A stretch of 10,417 nucleotides of DNA, taken from the NCBI GenBank assembly GCA_964410485.1, contig CAYPHJ010000138.1, positions 1 through 10,417 of the forward strand, in the 5' to 3' direction. The translations under genes were made by a program, and so were the position numbers. This document shows, one piece after another, positions 1 through 6,045 of this stretch; positions within the stretch are counted from its first letter, which is position 1, and each line of letters opens with the position of its first letter. This DNA is from CAYPHJ01 sp964410485 (GTDB lineage Bacteria; Desulfobacterota; Binatia; UBA9968). The notes under the pieces were generated by a model. That model worked only from the letters and a program-made list of their open reading frames with translations. It ran no database searches and was not told where the DNA came from.

Positions 1-713
1 CGATGCAGCTTGGTAAATGTGCCTCCCGGTATTTCCAGGATATGAGCGGCAAGAATGCCATTGGCCATATCCAAATTTACTTGTTTGGTTCCGATCCCCC
101 GACTGCAATCTCCGAGCTCGAGTTTAGTAACATCAGCAAAAAAATTATTGCTGGCGACTCTTCCCGGAATTGTGAATCCGGGATAAAAATCAATTTTCGT
201 TCGTCCAGAAAAGTAATCAGCTTCACCTCTATATCGCTCGGAAAAAATGGCATCGTTATTGAAGATAAACTCGTCGTTACGAATTAGATTCATCATGATA
301 GGAGCTGTGGTAACAGCCAAATACCGGGCTGGTTCTTGACCCGCGCCATTGAAGTGCTGGTACCATGCGTTGAGGGGTATGGCAAAAAGACTACCCGGCT
401 GCCATTCGAAACTATTCTTGTCCATACCCTCGTACCAAACGGTCGTGCTACCATTCCCCTTTAGGACGAAAACGATTTCTTCGTAAAGATGCCTCTGCGG
501 TTTAAGTTGCTGCCCCGGGGGAATTTCGCACAAATATGCAGCGTTTAATTCTCCGGTGCCGTCGAGCTGGATTTGCATTCCCAATCCCGCGGTTCTTGGC
601 CAGGGTTTGAGCGGTTGGGTAAACACATTTTCGATTTTGTATCCCTTGAAGAGATCAATTCCTTCCCTTTTGACCCAGTTATCATAATAGAGACGATTCC
701 ATTCAGTTTGCAT
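1..713 (-). CDS. Bicupin (double cupin-domain protein), C-terminus cut by window edge
   Basis: The minus strand is open from an ATG at 711-713 to the left edge: 237 codons without a stop. An in-frame stop lies shortly upstream, and an AAGGAAAAG-type ribosome site precedes the ATG (GTG at 714-716 is an alternative start). The first cupin is complete. Its motif 1 spans residues 67-86 (PPGQQLKPQRHLYEE, then VLKG) and motif 2 spans 107-122 (GSLFAIPLNAWYQHFN). At the metal positions the first His is Gln73 and the motif-2 His is Tyr118, while His75 and Glu79 remain, so this domain may bind no metal or bind it unusually. A second cupin begins near residue 190 and is cut at its own motif 1 (IPGGTFTKLH). 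Soluble; no signal peptide. Related bicupins include gentisate-dioxygenase-like oxygenases, but the substrate is unknown. It lies downstream of the thiol-oxidation genes on the same strand. The family call is firm; the function is not. Confidence 0.85.
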   Translation of the reverse strand, partial: MQTEWNRLYYDNWVKREGIDLFKGYKIENVFTQPLKPWPRTAGLGMQIQLDGTGELNAAYLCEIPPGQQLKPQRHLYEEIVFVLKGNGSTTVWYEGMDKNSFEWQPGSLFAIPLNAWYQHFNGAGQEPARYLAVTTAPIMMNLIRNDEFIFNNDAIFSERYRGEADYFSGRTKIDFYPGFTIPGRVASNNFFADVTKLELGDCSRGIGTKQVNLDMANGILAAHILEIPGGTFTKLH

Positions 714-915
714 CACGATCTCTTTTCCTTTGTCGCCGAGGTGCGATCGAGGATATTACATCTGTCCTGAGACGGCGAAAACTCCGGCAAAAGCTTTTTT
801 GCGTAGCGGTGTGTTTTGATTTCCCTGAATGCAACTGCTTTGACAACACACACGGAAACCCTTGAGCAAACTCCGTCCATTCGACACATTCACCCGTACG
901 CAGACCGCCCAGTTT
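714..915. other. Spacer between the GlcG-like gene and the bicupin
   Basis: These 202 bases hold no convincing gene. Read on the minus strand they contain the palindrome at 787-802 and, nearer the bicupin, a TAATAT that could be a -10 box but has only a poor -35 partner. The gap is ten times wider than those between the four preceding genes, so the bicupin may have its own promoter. No GC-rich terminator hairpin with a T-run is visible. Confidence 0.5.
787..802. repeat. AT-rich palindrome upstream of bicupin (GCAAAA-GCTT-TTTTGC)
   Basis: Six-base arms GCAAAA and TTTTGC are perfectly complementary around a GCTT centre. It lies about 75 bases upstream of the bicupin start. It shares the ten bases CAAAAGCTTT with the element overlapping the -35 box of the rhodanese promoter (3976-3985). 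It may be a protein-binding site; a weak RNA hairpin is the alternative. Confidence 0.4.
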
Positions 916-1374
916 TTATTTGCTGTGTCCTAGCGCAGCTCTTTGCGCTACCTCCTTAGGTGCCGGAGCATAACGCTGCGACTCCAGGGCAGCGGCTGCT
1001 ACTTCTTCATCCTCGTTTGGTGCCGCGCCACTGACACCAATGGCACCAACAAACTCCGAGCCCATCCAGATCGGGAGCCCACCTTGGCCAATCGCTATGC
1101 GACCCCCGCCGATTGCAGTCACTCCAGTGTAAAATACACCCTTTTGCGCAGCCTTTTCCTCGAAAAGTGTCGTGCTTTGGCGGAAGCCCGCGCTCGTGTA
1201 TGCCTTGGCTCGGGCGATATCGGGAGAAACAAACTTCGCTCCGTCCATTCTTCCGCACCACATCAGGTTACCACTGGAGTCTACAACCGCTGCACTGATG
1301 AGATATCCACGCTTTTTTGCTTCATCAACTGCCGCGTCCACCAATGTTCTCGCTTGTTCCATCGTGAACGACAC
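916..1374 (-). CDS. GlcG/HbpS-family protein (DUF336, heme-binding-like)
   Basis: 152 residues, the usual size of the family. The start is GTG, chosen because AAAGGAGGG lies 7 bases upstream. Visible family hallmarks are AAVVDSSGNLMWCGRMDGA near residues 28-46, the IARAKAYTSA helix near 53-62, and the glycine-rich GGLPIWMGSEFVGAIGVSGA block near 98-117, followed by an acidic stretch (PNEDEEVAAAAL). The fold is a small alpha/beta domain seen in HbpS (extracellular heme sensor of Streptomyces) and in GlcG of glycolate operons. No signal peptide is seen, so a cytosolic role is likely. GlcG-like genes commonly accompany oxygenase and dehydrogenase genes in catabolic operons, but their biochemical role is poorly defined. 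It lies 20 bases downstream of the thiol dioxygenase and is almost certainly co-transcribed with it. Family assignment strong; function unknown. Confidence 0.9.
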   Translation of the reverse strand: MSFTMEQARTLVDAAVDEAKKRGYLISAAVVDSSGNLMWCGRMDGAKFVSPDIARAKAYTSAGFRQSTTLFEEKAAQKGVFYTGVTAIGGGRIAIGQGGLPIWMGSEFVGAIGVSGAAPNEDEEVAAAALESQRYAPAPKEVAQRAALGHSK

Positions 1375-1394
1375 TGGAATTCCCTCCTTTTGAT

Positions 1395-1964
1395 TTAATC
1401 CAGAATTACGAACTGGACTTTGAACTCCTTTGTTTCGTTGGTTTCAAGATCGAACTCATGCCTAGGCTTCCCATCCAGATCACTCCCATAGATATGAATG
1501 GAGCAAGAAGGATGCGATGAAATTGTCTCAATTCGGTGGATCTCCTCCTCAGGGGGAACCAAACGCGATACAAAGCCTTCAGTATTCACAACCGTCTTTT
1601 GCAAGTTTACGTTTGTATAGCCGGCCCGTGCTGTATCGTCGATGCGCCGGAATCGTTCTTCCCGTTCCTGACCGCGCCATATGCCAACGAGCCCCCAGGT
1701 CCCATGGTCGTGAACTTTTGTGCGGTAGCCGGGCCAAAAGACCACTGAAGTGATTACGTAGCCGAAAGTCGATGATCGATAAAGCACGTACTGCACAGAG
1801 CCTTTAGTTTTCGGCTCGCGGTAGCGTGTCTCGAGCCAACTCATGTCCGATATCAAGTGTTTGAGTAGCGGCTCAGTTTCCCGCACAATGTCGTGGTAAT
1901 TGACGCCCTCTTCAGTAACAACTTTGTCCAGGTCTTTTGTAAAAGAAGTCAACTCGTAGACCAT
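1395..1964 (-). CDS. Type I thiol dioxygenase (cysteine dioxygenase family, probably 3-mercaptopropionate type)
   Basis: 189 residues, typical for bacterial members. These non-heme iron enzymes add O2 to a thiol, giving a sulfinic acid. The expected iron ligands are His85 and His87 (TKVHDHGTWG) and His143 (EIHRIETIS). The catalytic Ser-His-Tyr triad is Ser155, His157 and Tyr159 (SIHIYG). Arg168 follows Tyr159 by nine residues; from memory this matches the arginine typical of Gln-type 3-mercaptopropionate dioxygenases rather than Arg-type cysteine dioxygenases. Gln58 (VQYVLYR) may be the partner glutamine, but that alignment is uncertain. The crosslinking cysteine of mammalian enzymes is absent, as usual in bacteria. 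A GGGGG stretch precedes the ATG; the ribosome site is modest. The gene begins 19 bases after the NIPSNAP gene. Product on 3-mercaptopropionate would be 3-sulfinopropionate; on cysteine, cysteine sulfinate. Family certain, substrate probable only. Confidence 0.9.
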   Translation of the reverse strand: MVYELTSFTKDLDKVVTEEGVNYHDIVRETEPLLKHLISDMSWLETRYREPKTKGSVQYVLYRSSTFGYVITSVVFWPGYRTKVHDHGTWGLVGIWRGQEREERFRRIDDTARAGYTNVNLQKTVVNTEGFVSRLVPPEEEIHRIETISSHPSCSIHIYGSDLDGKPRHEFDLETNETKEFKVQFVILD

Positions 1965-1983
1965 CTCGGCACAACCCCCACGC

Positions 1984-2307
1984 TCACTTCATCGGCGAGT
2001 AAGATGTCGGCTTCAAAAAACTATTCGTGATTCGCAGTACTAGTGGCCCGTTCTTTTCGCTCTCGCCCCTGGCAGCCTGCCATTCACGATCCGCTTGGAA
2101 GGCATCCCACTTACGCTCTCGTTCCGCCATGTCTTCCCACTGAAGCAGGTAATAGAGCTCGTTGCTTGTGCCAACCACTGGCTCCCAAAAACCGACGACG
2201 CGGATTCCGTGCTTTTCCCAGAACTTCAGCGATACTTCTGCAAACCGTCGGTGAACTTCGGGAAGTTTTCCAGGTGCAATCTCATAGCGTCGATATTCGT
2301 ACAACAT
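1984..2307 (-). CDS. NIPSNAP-family protein (ferredoxin-like dimeric alpha/beta barrel)
   Basis: 107 residues. The N-terminal pattern MLYEYRRYEIAPGKLPEVHRRF, the central GIRVVGFWEPVVG, and YYLLQWEDMAERERKWDAFQ match the NIPSNAP domain, a small beta-alpha-beta fold that usually dimerises. AGGAGG lies 7 bases upstream of the ATG. Bacterial NIPSNAP proteins are frequent passengers in catabolic operons, but no reaction is established. Some members of the wider dimeric-barrel superfamily are monooxygenases or isomerases. It sits 17 bases after the rhodanese gene and 19 bases before the thiol dioxygenase, so it is a middle gene of the operon. The tandem aromatic and charged residues (FWEKHG, WEDMAERERKW) are typical of the family rather than unusual. 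Family assignment good; role unknown. Confidence 0.88.
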   Translation of the reverse strand: MLYEYRRYEIAPGKLPEVHRRFAEVSLKFWEKHGIRVVGFWEPVVGTSNELYYLLQWEDMAERERKWDAFQADREWQAARGESEKNGPLVLRITNSFLKPTSYSPMK

Positions 2308-2324
2308 GAATCAACCTCCTGTGC

Positions 2325-3923
2325 TCATTGGTGCCCTAATGATTCTTCCCACGATAAGTAACGTTGCATCTCGGATGTGGATTTTCCTAAAGCCCCAGTC
2401 CATAAGGTATGACCAAAGTCTGCCTGAGCTTCTTCTCGTGTAACATCCGCGCCATCGAGGCCATCCTGCAAAGCCAACCCTTCCCGCTGCCATGCTCTCA
2501 ACCCTCCTTCGAGATATGTGACATCGTGATAACCCAAAGACTTTAATGTGGCCGCTGCCATGATGGAGCGGACTCCCGAATCGCATACTGTGATGATCTT
2601 GCGTCTCTTATCCGGAACCTTTGCCTGGATCCCCAGCTCTAACTTTCCTCTGGCGAGCCAATGCGCTCCTCGTATATGCCCCGAGCCATACTCTCCGCTG
2701 CCTCGGACATCCAGAATCATGACGTTTCGTCCTGTTGTACTGTATTCCAGCAACTGCGCCGGGACGACTCCGCTCACCAACAAACGGGCATCGGCCAAGC
2801 CAAACACTTCCATTTCTGTTTCCGCTTCCTCACGTGCGAGATGGAAACCATGCGCCGCCATCGCCTGAATGCCTCCTTCAACGACAAAGACATTGCGGAA
2901 TCCGAGCCTTTGAAAAAGTGCTGCAGCCCAAACAGGTCGGATTTCATCGTCGGCCAAGACAAACAGAGTCGCTTGTCTAACAGCAATGAAATTCTCATAA
3001 GCAAGCGCAATCTGTCCCAGTGGTAAATTAATAGAGCCAACAACGTGTCCTGAACGGAACTCTTTTGGCAACCTAACATCGACGAAATAGTAGGCTTTTC
3101 CAGACGCCCCGACTCGCTTGACTTCTTGGCAAGCGACAGAGCGTACTTTATCTGTCATTGCTAGCCTGTTGGTTGCCTCTTCAACCCAGGGCCATGACCG
3201 TATTCCGGACTTCTCGACTTCGCCATCACTCGGCCCGACCTCTAAGTCGTAGCCCGCCAATCTCCAGCCCATGGCACCATTCAACAGCGCGCAAACGTTC
3301 CGGAGGCCCGCCTCCCGAAGTAGCTGGGCACCAAGAATCCCTCGAGTCCGTCCTGCGCACGAAACAACAACTAAACTGTCGTTGTGGAGCAAACCTGGCA
3401 ACTCGAACAACAGCTGACCACCGGGAATATTTCGGGCGCCGGGTACGTGACCTCGGAGATATTCTTCTTCTGTTCGCACGTCCACAACGACGACTTTCTC
3501 GCCCTTTCGACGCAACAAAAACAGATCTTCAGCAGTGATCTGGGGCACAGCTTCCTTGACGGACATTTTCTCGCCATACTCTTTTCCCCCAACCCCCCAT
3601 CCTTGTCTTGTCGCGAGCCCCGGCTTCTTCCACGCAACTAACCCGCCGGCGAGCAACTGAACATCACGATACCCCATTTGCAATAATGTGAGCGCTGCCA
3701 TTTCACTTCGACGTCCGTCATCACAACAAACGACGACCGAAACCGATTTACTCGGAACCATCATCGGAACACGGTACTCAAGCGTCCCGCGAGCCAAAGG
3801 CGTTGTTTCCGGGATTTGCTCGAGAGCAAACTCGCCGCGCTCTCGAACGTCGATGCATGCACATGCCTCTCCGGATCTAAGAAGGTGGGCAAGCTTATCA
3901 GGGACACAACTCCGTATTTCCAT
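2325..3923 (-). CDS. Four-domain rhodanese (sulfurtransferase), third domain lacking the active cysteine
   Basis: 532 residues holding four consecutive rhodanese-like domains, roughly 1-103, 122-230, 255-365 and 378-485. The active-site loops are C67-DDGRRS, C189-AGRTRG, A324-DDEIRP and C447-DSGVRS, so domains 1, 2 and 4 keep the persulfide-forming cysteine and domain 3 has alanine there. Each domain also shows its DVR motif (DVRERGEF, DVRTEEEY, DVRLPKEF, DVRGSGEY). Rhodaneses pass sulfane sulfur from thiosulfate or persulfides to an acceptor thiol or cyanide; the protein is cytosolic, with no signal or membrane segment. Large rhodaneses are known to occur next to or fused with thiol and persulfide dioxygenases. 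It is the first gene of the operon, 34 bases or so from the inferred transcription start. Its ATG at 3921-3923 has only a weak ribosome site (GAG). The domain count is read directly; the in vivo sulfur donor is unknown. Confidence 0.93.
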   Translation of the reverse strand: MEIRSCVPDKLAHLLRSGEACACIDVRERGEFALEQIPETTPLARGTLEYRVPMMVPSKSVSVVVCCDDGRRSEMAALTLLQMGYRDVQLLAGGLVAWKKPGLATRQGWGVGGKEYGEKMSVKEAVPQITAEDLFLLRRKGEKVVVVDVRTEEEYLRGHVPGARNIPGGQLLFELPGLLHNDSLVVVSCAGRTRGILGAQLLREAGLRNVCALLNGAMGWRLAGYDLEVGPSDGEVEKSGIRSWPWVEEATNRLAMTDKVRSVACQEVKRVGASGKAYYFVDVRLPKEFRSGHVVGSINLPLGQIALAYENFIAVRQATLFVLADDEIRPVWAAALFQRLGFRNVFVVEGGIQAMAAHGFHLAREEAETEMEVFGLADARLLVSGVVPAQLLEYSTTGRNVMILDVRGSGEYGSGHIRGAHWLARGKLELGIQAKVPDKRRKIITVCDSGVRSIMAAATLKSLGYHDVTYLEGGLRAWQREGLALQDGLDGADVTREEAQADFGHTLWTGALGKSTSEMQRYLSWEESLGHQ

Positions 3924-3960
3924 ATAGTGGAACTCAGTTCTATATTTGTGGCACGAAAGG

Positions 3961-3990
3961 TCACTTATATATTTTCAAAAGCTTTGTCAA
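3961..3990 (-). promoter_or_regulatory. Sigma-70-like promoter of the thiol-oxidation operon
   Basis: Read on the minus strand there is a perfect -35 box TTGACA (3985-3990) followed by an AT-rich stretch containing TATAAG (3964-3969, spacer 15). The nearby TATATA (spacer 13) and TAAGTG (spacer 17) are alternatives. The inferred start of transcription lies about 34 bases before the rhodanese ATG. Confidence 0.7.
3976..3986. promoter_or_regulatory. Near-palindromic element overlapping the -35 box
   Basis: CAAAAGCTTTG is centred on a perfect AAAGCTTT palindrome and overlaps the TTGACA box by two bases. A repressor bound here would block polymerase. Related elements occur at 787-802 and 8258-8273. 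Confidence 0.4.
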
Positions 3991-4194
3991 CCAGAAACTC
4001 TCGCATAGGTAAAACTCTGCGTTCGTGCTGATCTAGTATGCTAGACACTGTCTGGGACAAAGTGCTCACTTTGATTGTTGCCGCGGAGATCGGTCGGTTA
4101 GTTATCGCTGTTTCCTGGCGTCAAACTCTCTCGTGGGGACCCTCTCGCTCCGCCCGGATTGATACTGCAGCCGTGTTAAAGAACTTGCGAGAGA

Positions 4195-4204
4195 GCGCAT
4201 GCGC
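4195..4204. promoter_or_regulatory. Perfect palindrome GCGCATGCGC, possible autoregulatory operator
   Basis: Ten bases identical to their reverse complement, 19 bases upstream of the -35 box of the regulator's promoter. IclR-type regulators usually bind palindromes near their own divergent promoter. This particular site is only a candidate. Confidence 0.3.
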
Positions 4205-4223
4205 ATATGAAATGAGCGCTTCG

Positions 4224-4252
4224 TTGACAAACCTGATTCTGCCGCGTAAAAA
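4224..4252 (+). promoter_or_regulatory. Sigma-70-like promoter of the IclR-type regulator
   Basis: Perfect TTGACA at 4224-4229, a 17-base spacer, then TAAAAA at 4247-4252 (4 of 6 matches to TATAAT). Transcription would start near 4259, shortly before the AAAGGAG and AAGGA ribosome-site-like runs. This argues that the real protein starts after this point and not at the upstream ATG at 4038. Confidence 0.6.
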
Positions 4253-4316
4253 ACTAAAGGAAGAAAGGAGAACTCTCATTAAATTGGAACGGTCATCATT
4301 CAAAATAAGGAAAGTA

Positions 4317-5150
4317 ATGGGAGCTAGATCCCTTGAGAAGGCTCTCGAGATACTTTACTCCTTCGAGACCAACTCTCCGGATCAATCTCTTGTGCAGATT
4401 AGTGAAAAACTTCGTTTTCCTCCCAGCACCGTGCATAGATTGCTCAAGGTTCTTGCTTCCAAGGATTTAATCGAACAGGACTCCATAACCCGTGCATACA
4501 GATTGGGGGCGGGTATTCTGTATCTGGCGTCGATAACGCAGAATAGCCTGGATGTGAGAAGACTTGCCCTCCCCGTTATGGAAAGGTTAAGAGACTCGTC
4601 GGGGGAAAGCGTAACGCTTCACGAGCTTCGAGGCAGGATGCGAGTTTGCATTGAGAAGGTGGACACTACGGAAGTGGTCCGAGGAGTCATACTCGTTGGA
4701 AGTCAGTTGCCCCTTCACTGTGGGGCATCGGGTAAGGTCTTACTAGCGCACATGGAAGAGCACGAGCTCAAACAATACCTTAGCGAAGGACCTTTAGAAG
4801 TTTTCACGCGCCGCACAATCACCGACCCTAACGCGTTGCGCAAACAGTTGAAAATGATTAGGAAGGACGGCCTTGCATTTAGTTCTGGAGAACGGGTTAT
4901 GGACGGTCTTTGCGCGATCAGCGCTCCTATACGGGATCACAACGGTAGGGTGAATTATAGCCTGACGGTCTCAGTACCTCTCCACAGACTTCGCGTCAAA
5001 CGACGGGGGCGACTGGGTAGACTTGTCAAACAGGCTGCCTTAGAGATCTCCAAGAAACTTGGCAATGGACTGTCGCTTCAACAGCAGAATGGCATGGCCG
5101 TTCGCTTTCCAACCAGCCCTACGAGTAAACAGAATGCAGCGGGCGCTTGA
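4317..5150 (+). CDS. IclR-family transcriptional regulator
   Basis: 277 residues from the ATG at 4317, a normal IclR length. The N-terminal winged helix-turn-helix covers about residues 1-65 (SLEKALEILYSFE, SLVQISEKLRFPPSTVHRLL, then the wing with YRLGAGILYLAS). The effector-binding IclR domain follows (SVTLHELRGRMRVCIEKVD, LPLHCGASGKVLLAH, GLAFSSGERVMDGLCAISAP). The start was chosen because AAGGA lies 5 bases upstream and family members begin just before SLEKAL. The frame stays open upstream to an ATG at 4038, but the promoter at 4224-4252 makes that unlikely. A better AAAGGAG at 4264-4270 faces ATT (4278) and TTG (4284) codons, so a short extension is possible. It is followed by pxpB on the same strand and diverges from the thiol operon. 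Ligand unknown. Confidence 0.92.
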   Translation: MGARSLEKALEILYSFETNSPDQSLVQISEKLRFPPSTVHRLLKVLASKDLIEQDSITRAYRLGAGILYLASITQNSLDVRRLALPVMERLRDSSGESVTLHELRGRMRVCIEKVDTTEVVRGVILVGSQLPLHCGASGKVLLAHMEEHELKQYLSEGPLEVFTRRTITDPNALRKQLKMIRKDGLAFSSGERVMDGLCAISAPIRDHNGRVNYSLTVSVPLHRLRVKRRGRLGRLVKQAALEISKKLGNGLSLQQQNGMAVRFPTSPTSKQNAAGA

Positions 5151-5259
5151 CAGCGCAGGGACGCAAAGCGTTTCTTTAGCGCGCGGAATTACAACACCAT
5201 AAGGGGCGTGTTAGGTATTTCGCTCCACCTGGAAGCAACGGAAGTTCTTGTAGACGACA
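5151..5259 (+). other. Spacer between the regulator and pxpB
   Basis: 109 bases without a gene. A short ACGC-AAA-GCGT hairpin followed by TTTCTTT near 5160-5176 could attenuate read-through but is too weak to call a terminator. No convincing promoter for pxpB is visible, so pxpB may be read from the regulator's transcript. Confidence 0.4.
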
Positions 5260-6045
5260 GTGTCGCCGCGTGACAATCTTTTCCGAAACGAGAGACCAGG
5301 AGCAGGAAGCGGCGATGTTAGCCCGAGAGCCCGATACCTTCCTGCTGGGGATCGGGCCCTGTCGGTCGAGTTTGGCAATAGTATATCTCAGTCTCTCAAT
5401 GAACGAGTCCTCCAATTTGATAATCTTCTTCGCGCGGCCTGTTTACCGGGAGTTGTGGAAGCGGTACCGAGTTACCGGGCCCTTCTGATTTATTACGACC
5501 CGCTCAGAATTGAATACGAAACCCTTGTTCAGCACTTACGTCGATTGGAAGCGCAGATTGCGCCTCGGATTGTGGTGCCCCGCCGGCTGGTTGAAATCCC
5601 CTGCTGCTATCACCCTGAAGTGGCCTTCGATCTTAAAGCTGTTGGCGAGCGGCACGGAATGACAGCACAGGATGTAGCCAAAATCCATTGTTCGGGGCAA
5701 TATATCACCTATTTCATCGGATTCGCTCCCGGATTCCCATACCTGGGAGGACTGCCTGAACAGATCGTTACCCCACGGTTTTCCACTCCACGAGAGAAAA
5801 TCCCGGCACAGAGTGTGGGAATCGGTGGAAGCCAGTGTACGATTTACTCAGTGGAATCACCGGGAGGCTTCTGGATCGTTGGACGTACCCCACTTCGTCT
5901 CTATGATCCTTCTTCACCCCAGCCGGTTTTGTTGCAGCCGGGCGACAGAATACGATTTTATCCTATCGATCGGACAGAATATGCCCAAATGTCCAGAAGC
6001 GTTGAGAGAGGCACGTACAAAACAAGCATCCAGGAGGTTGTGTGA
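5260..6045 (+). CDS. pxpB: 5-oxoprolinase subunit B / KipI-like carboxyltransferase-domain protein
   Basis: 261 residues. Hallmarks are RYLPAGDRALSVEFG near residues 25-39, FIGFAPGFPYLGGLP (152-166), TPR-STPREKIPAQSVGIGGSQ near 171-192, and SPGGFWIVGRTPLRLYD near 200-216. PxpB works with PxpC and PxpA to open the 5-oxoproline ring with ATP, giving glutamate; the pair also resembles the carboxyltransferase part of urea amidolyase. The start is GTG at 5260: a stop codon lies 9 bases upstream and no other in-frame start precedes the conserved region. The ribosome site is weak. A better-placed ATG at 5315 with AGGAAG is out of frame, so a start-region sequence error is possible. The N-terminus carries about 24 extra residues compared with usual members. 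It overlaps pxpC by 4 bases. Confidence 0.9.
   Translation: MSPRDNLFRNERPGAGSGDVSPRARYLPAGDRALSVEFGNSISQSLNERVLQFDNLLRAACLPGVVEAVPSYRALLIYYDPLRIEYETLVQHLRRLEAQIAPRIVVPRRLVEIPCCYHPEVAFDLKAVGERHGMTAQDVAKIHCSGQYITYFIGFAPGFPYLGGLPEQIVTPRFSTPREKIPAQSVGIGGSQCTIYSVESPGGFWIVGRTPLRLYDPSSPQPVLLQPGDRIRFYPIDRTEYAQMSRSVERGTYKTSIQEVV

Larger units (their letters stand above)
3924..4316. promoter_or_regulatory. Divergent regulatory region between rhodanese operon and iclR-type gene
   Basis: These 393 bases lie between the two divergently read genes. The left part (3961-3990) holds the minus-strand operon promoter and the right part (4224-4252) the plus-strand promoter of the regulator. A 10-base palindrome at 4195-4204 lies between them. 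An open plus-strand frame from an ATG at 4038 continues into the regulator, but it has low coding character and precedes the inferred promoter, so it is treated as untranslated. Confidence 0.6.

Noticed and set aside
3..287. Plus-strand open frame at the left edge
   Set aside because: The minus strand of the same bases encodes the bicupin with clear cupin motifs.
943..1398. Plus-strand open frame (151 codons) opposite the GlcG-like gene
   Set aside because: The minus-strand gene has the DUF336 signature and an ideal ribosome site; the antisense translation is rich in Arg/Cys/Ser and domain-free.
4038..4316. N-terminal 93-codon extension of the IclR regulator
   Set aside because: The residues are not conserved-looking, normal family members start near 4317, and a good promoter lies at 4224-4252 inside the extension.
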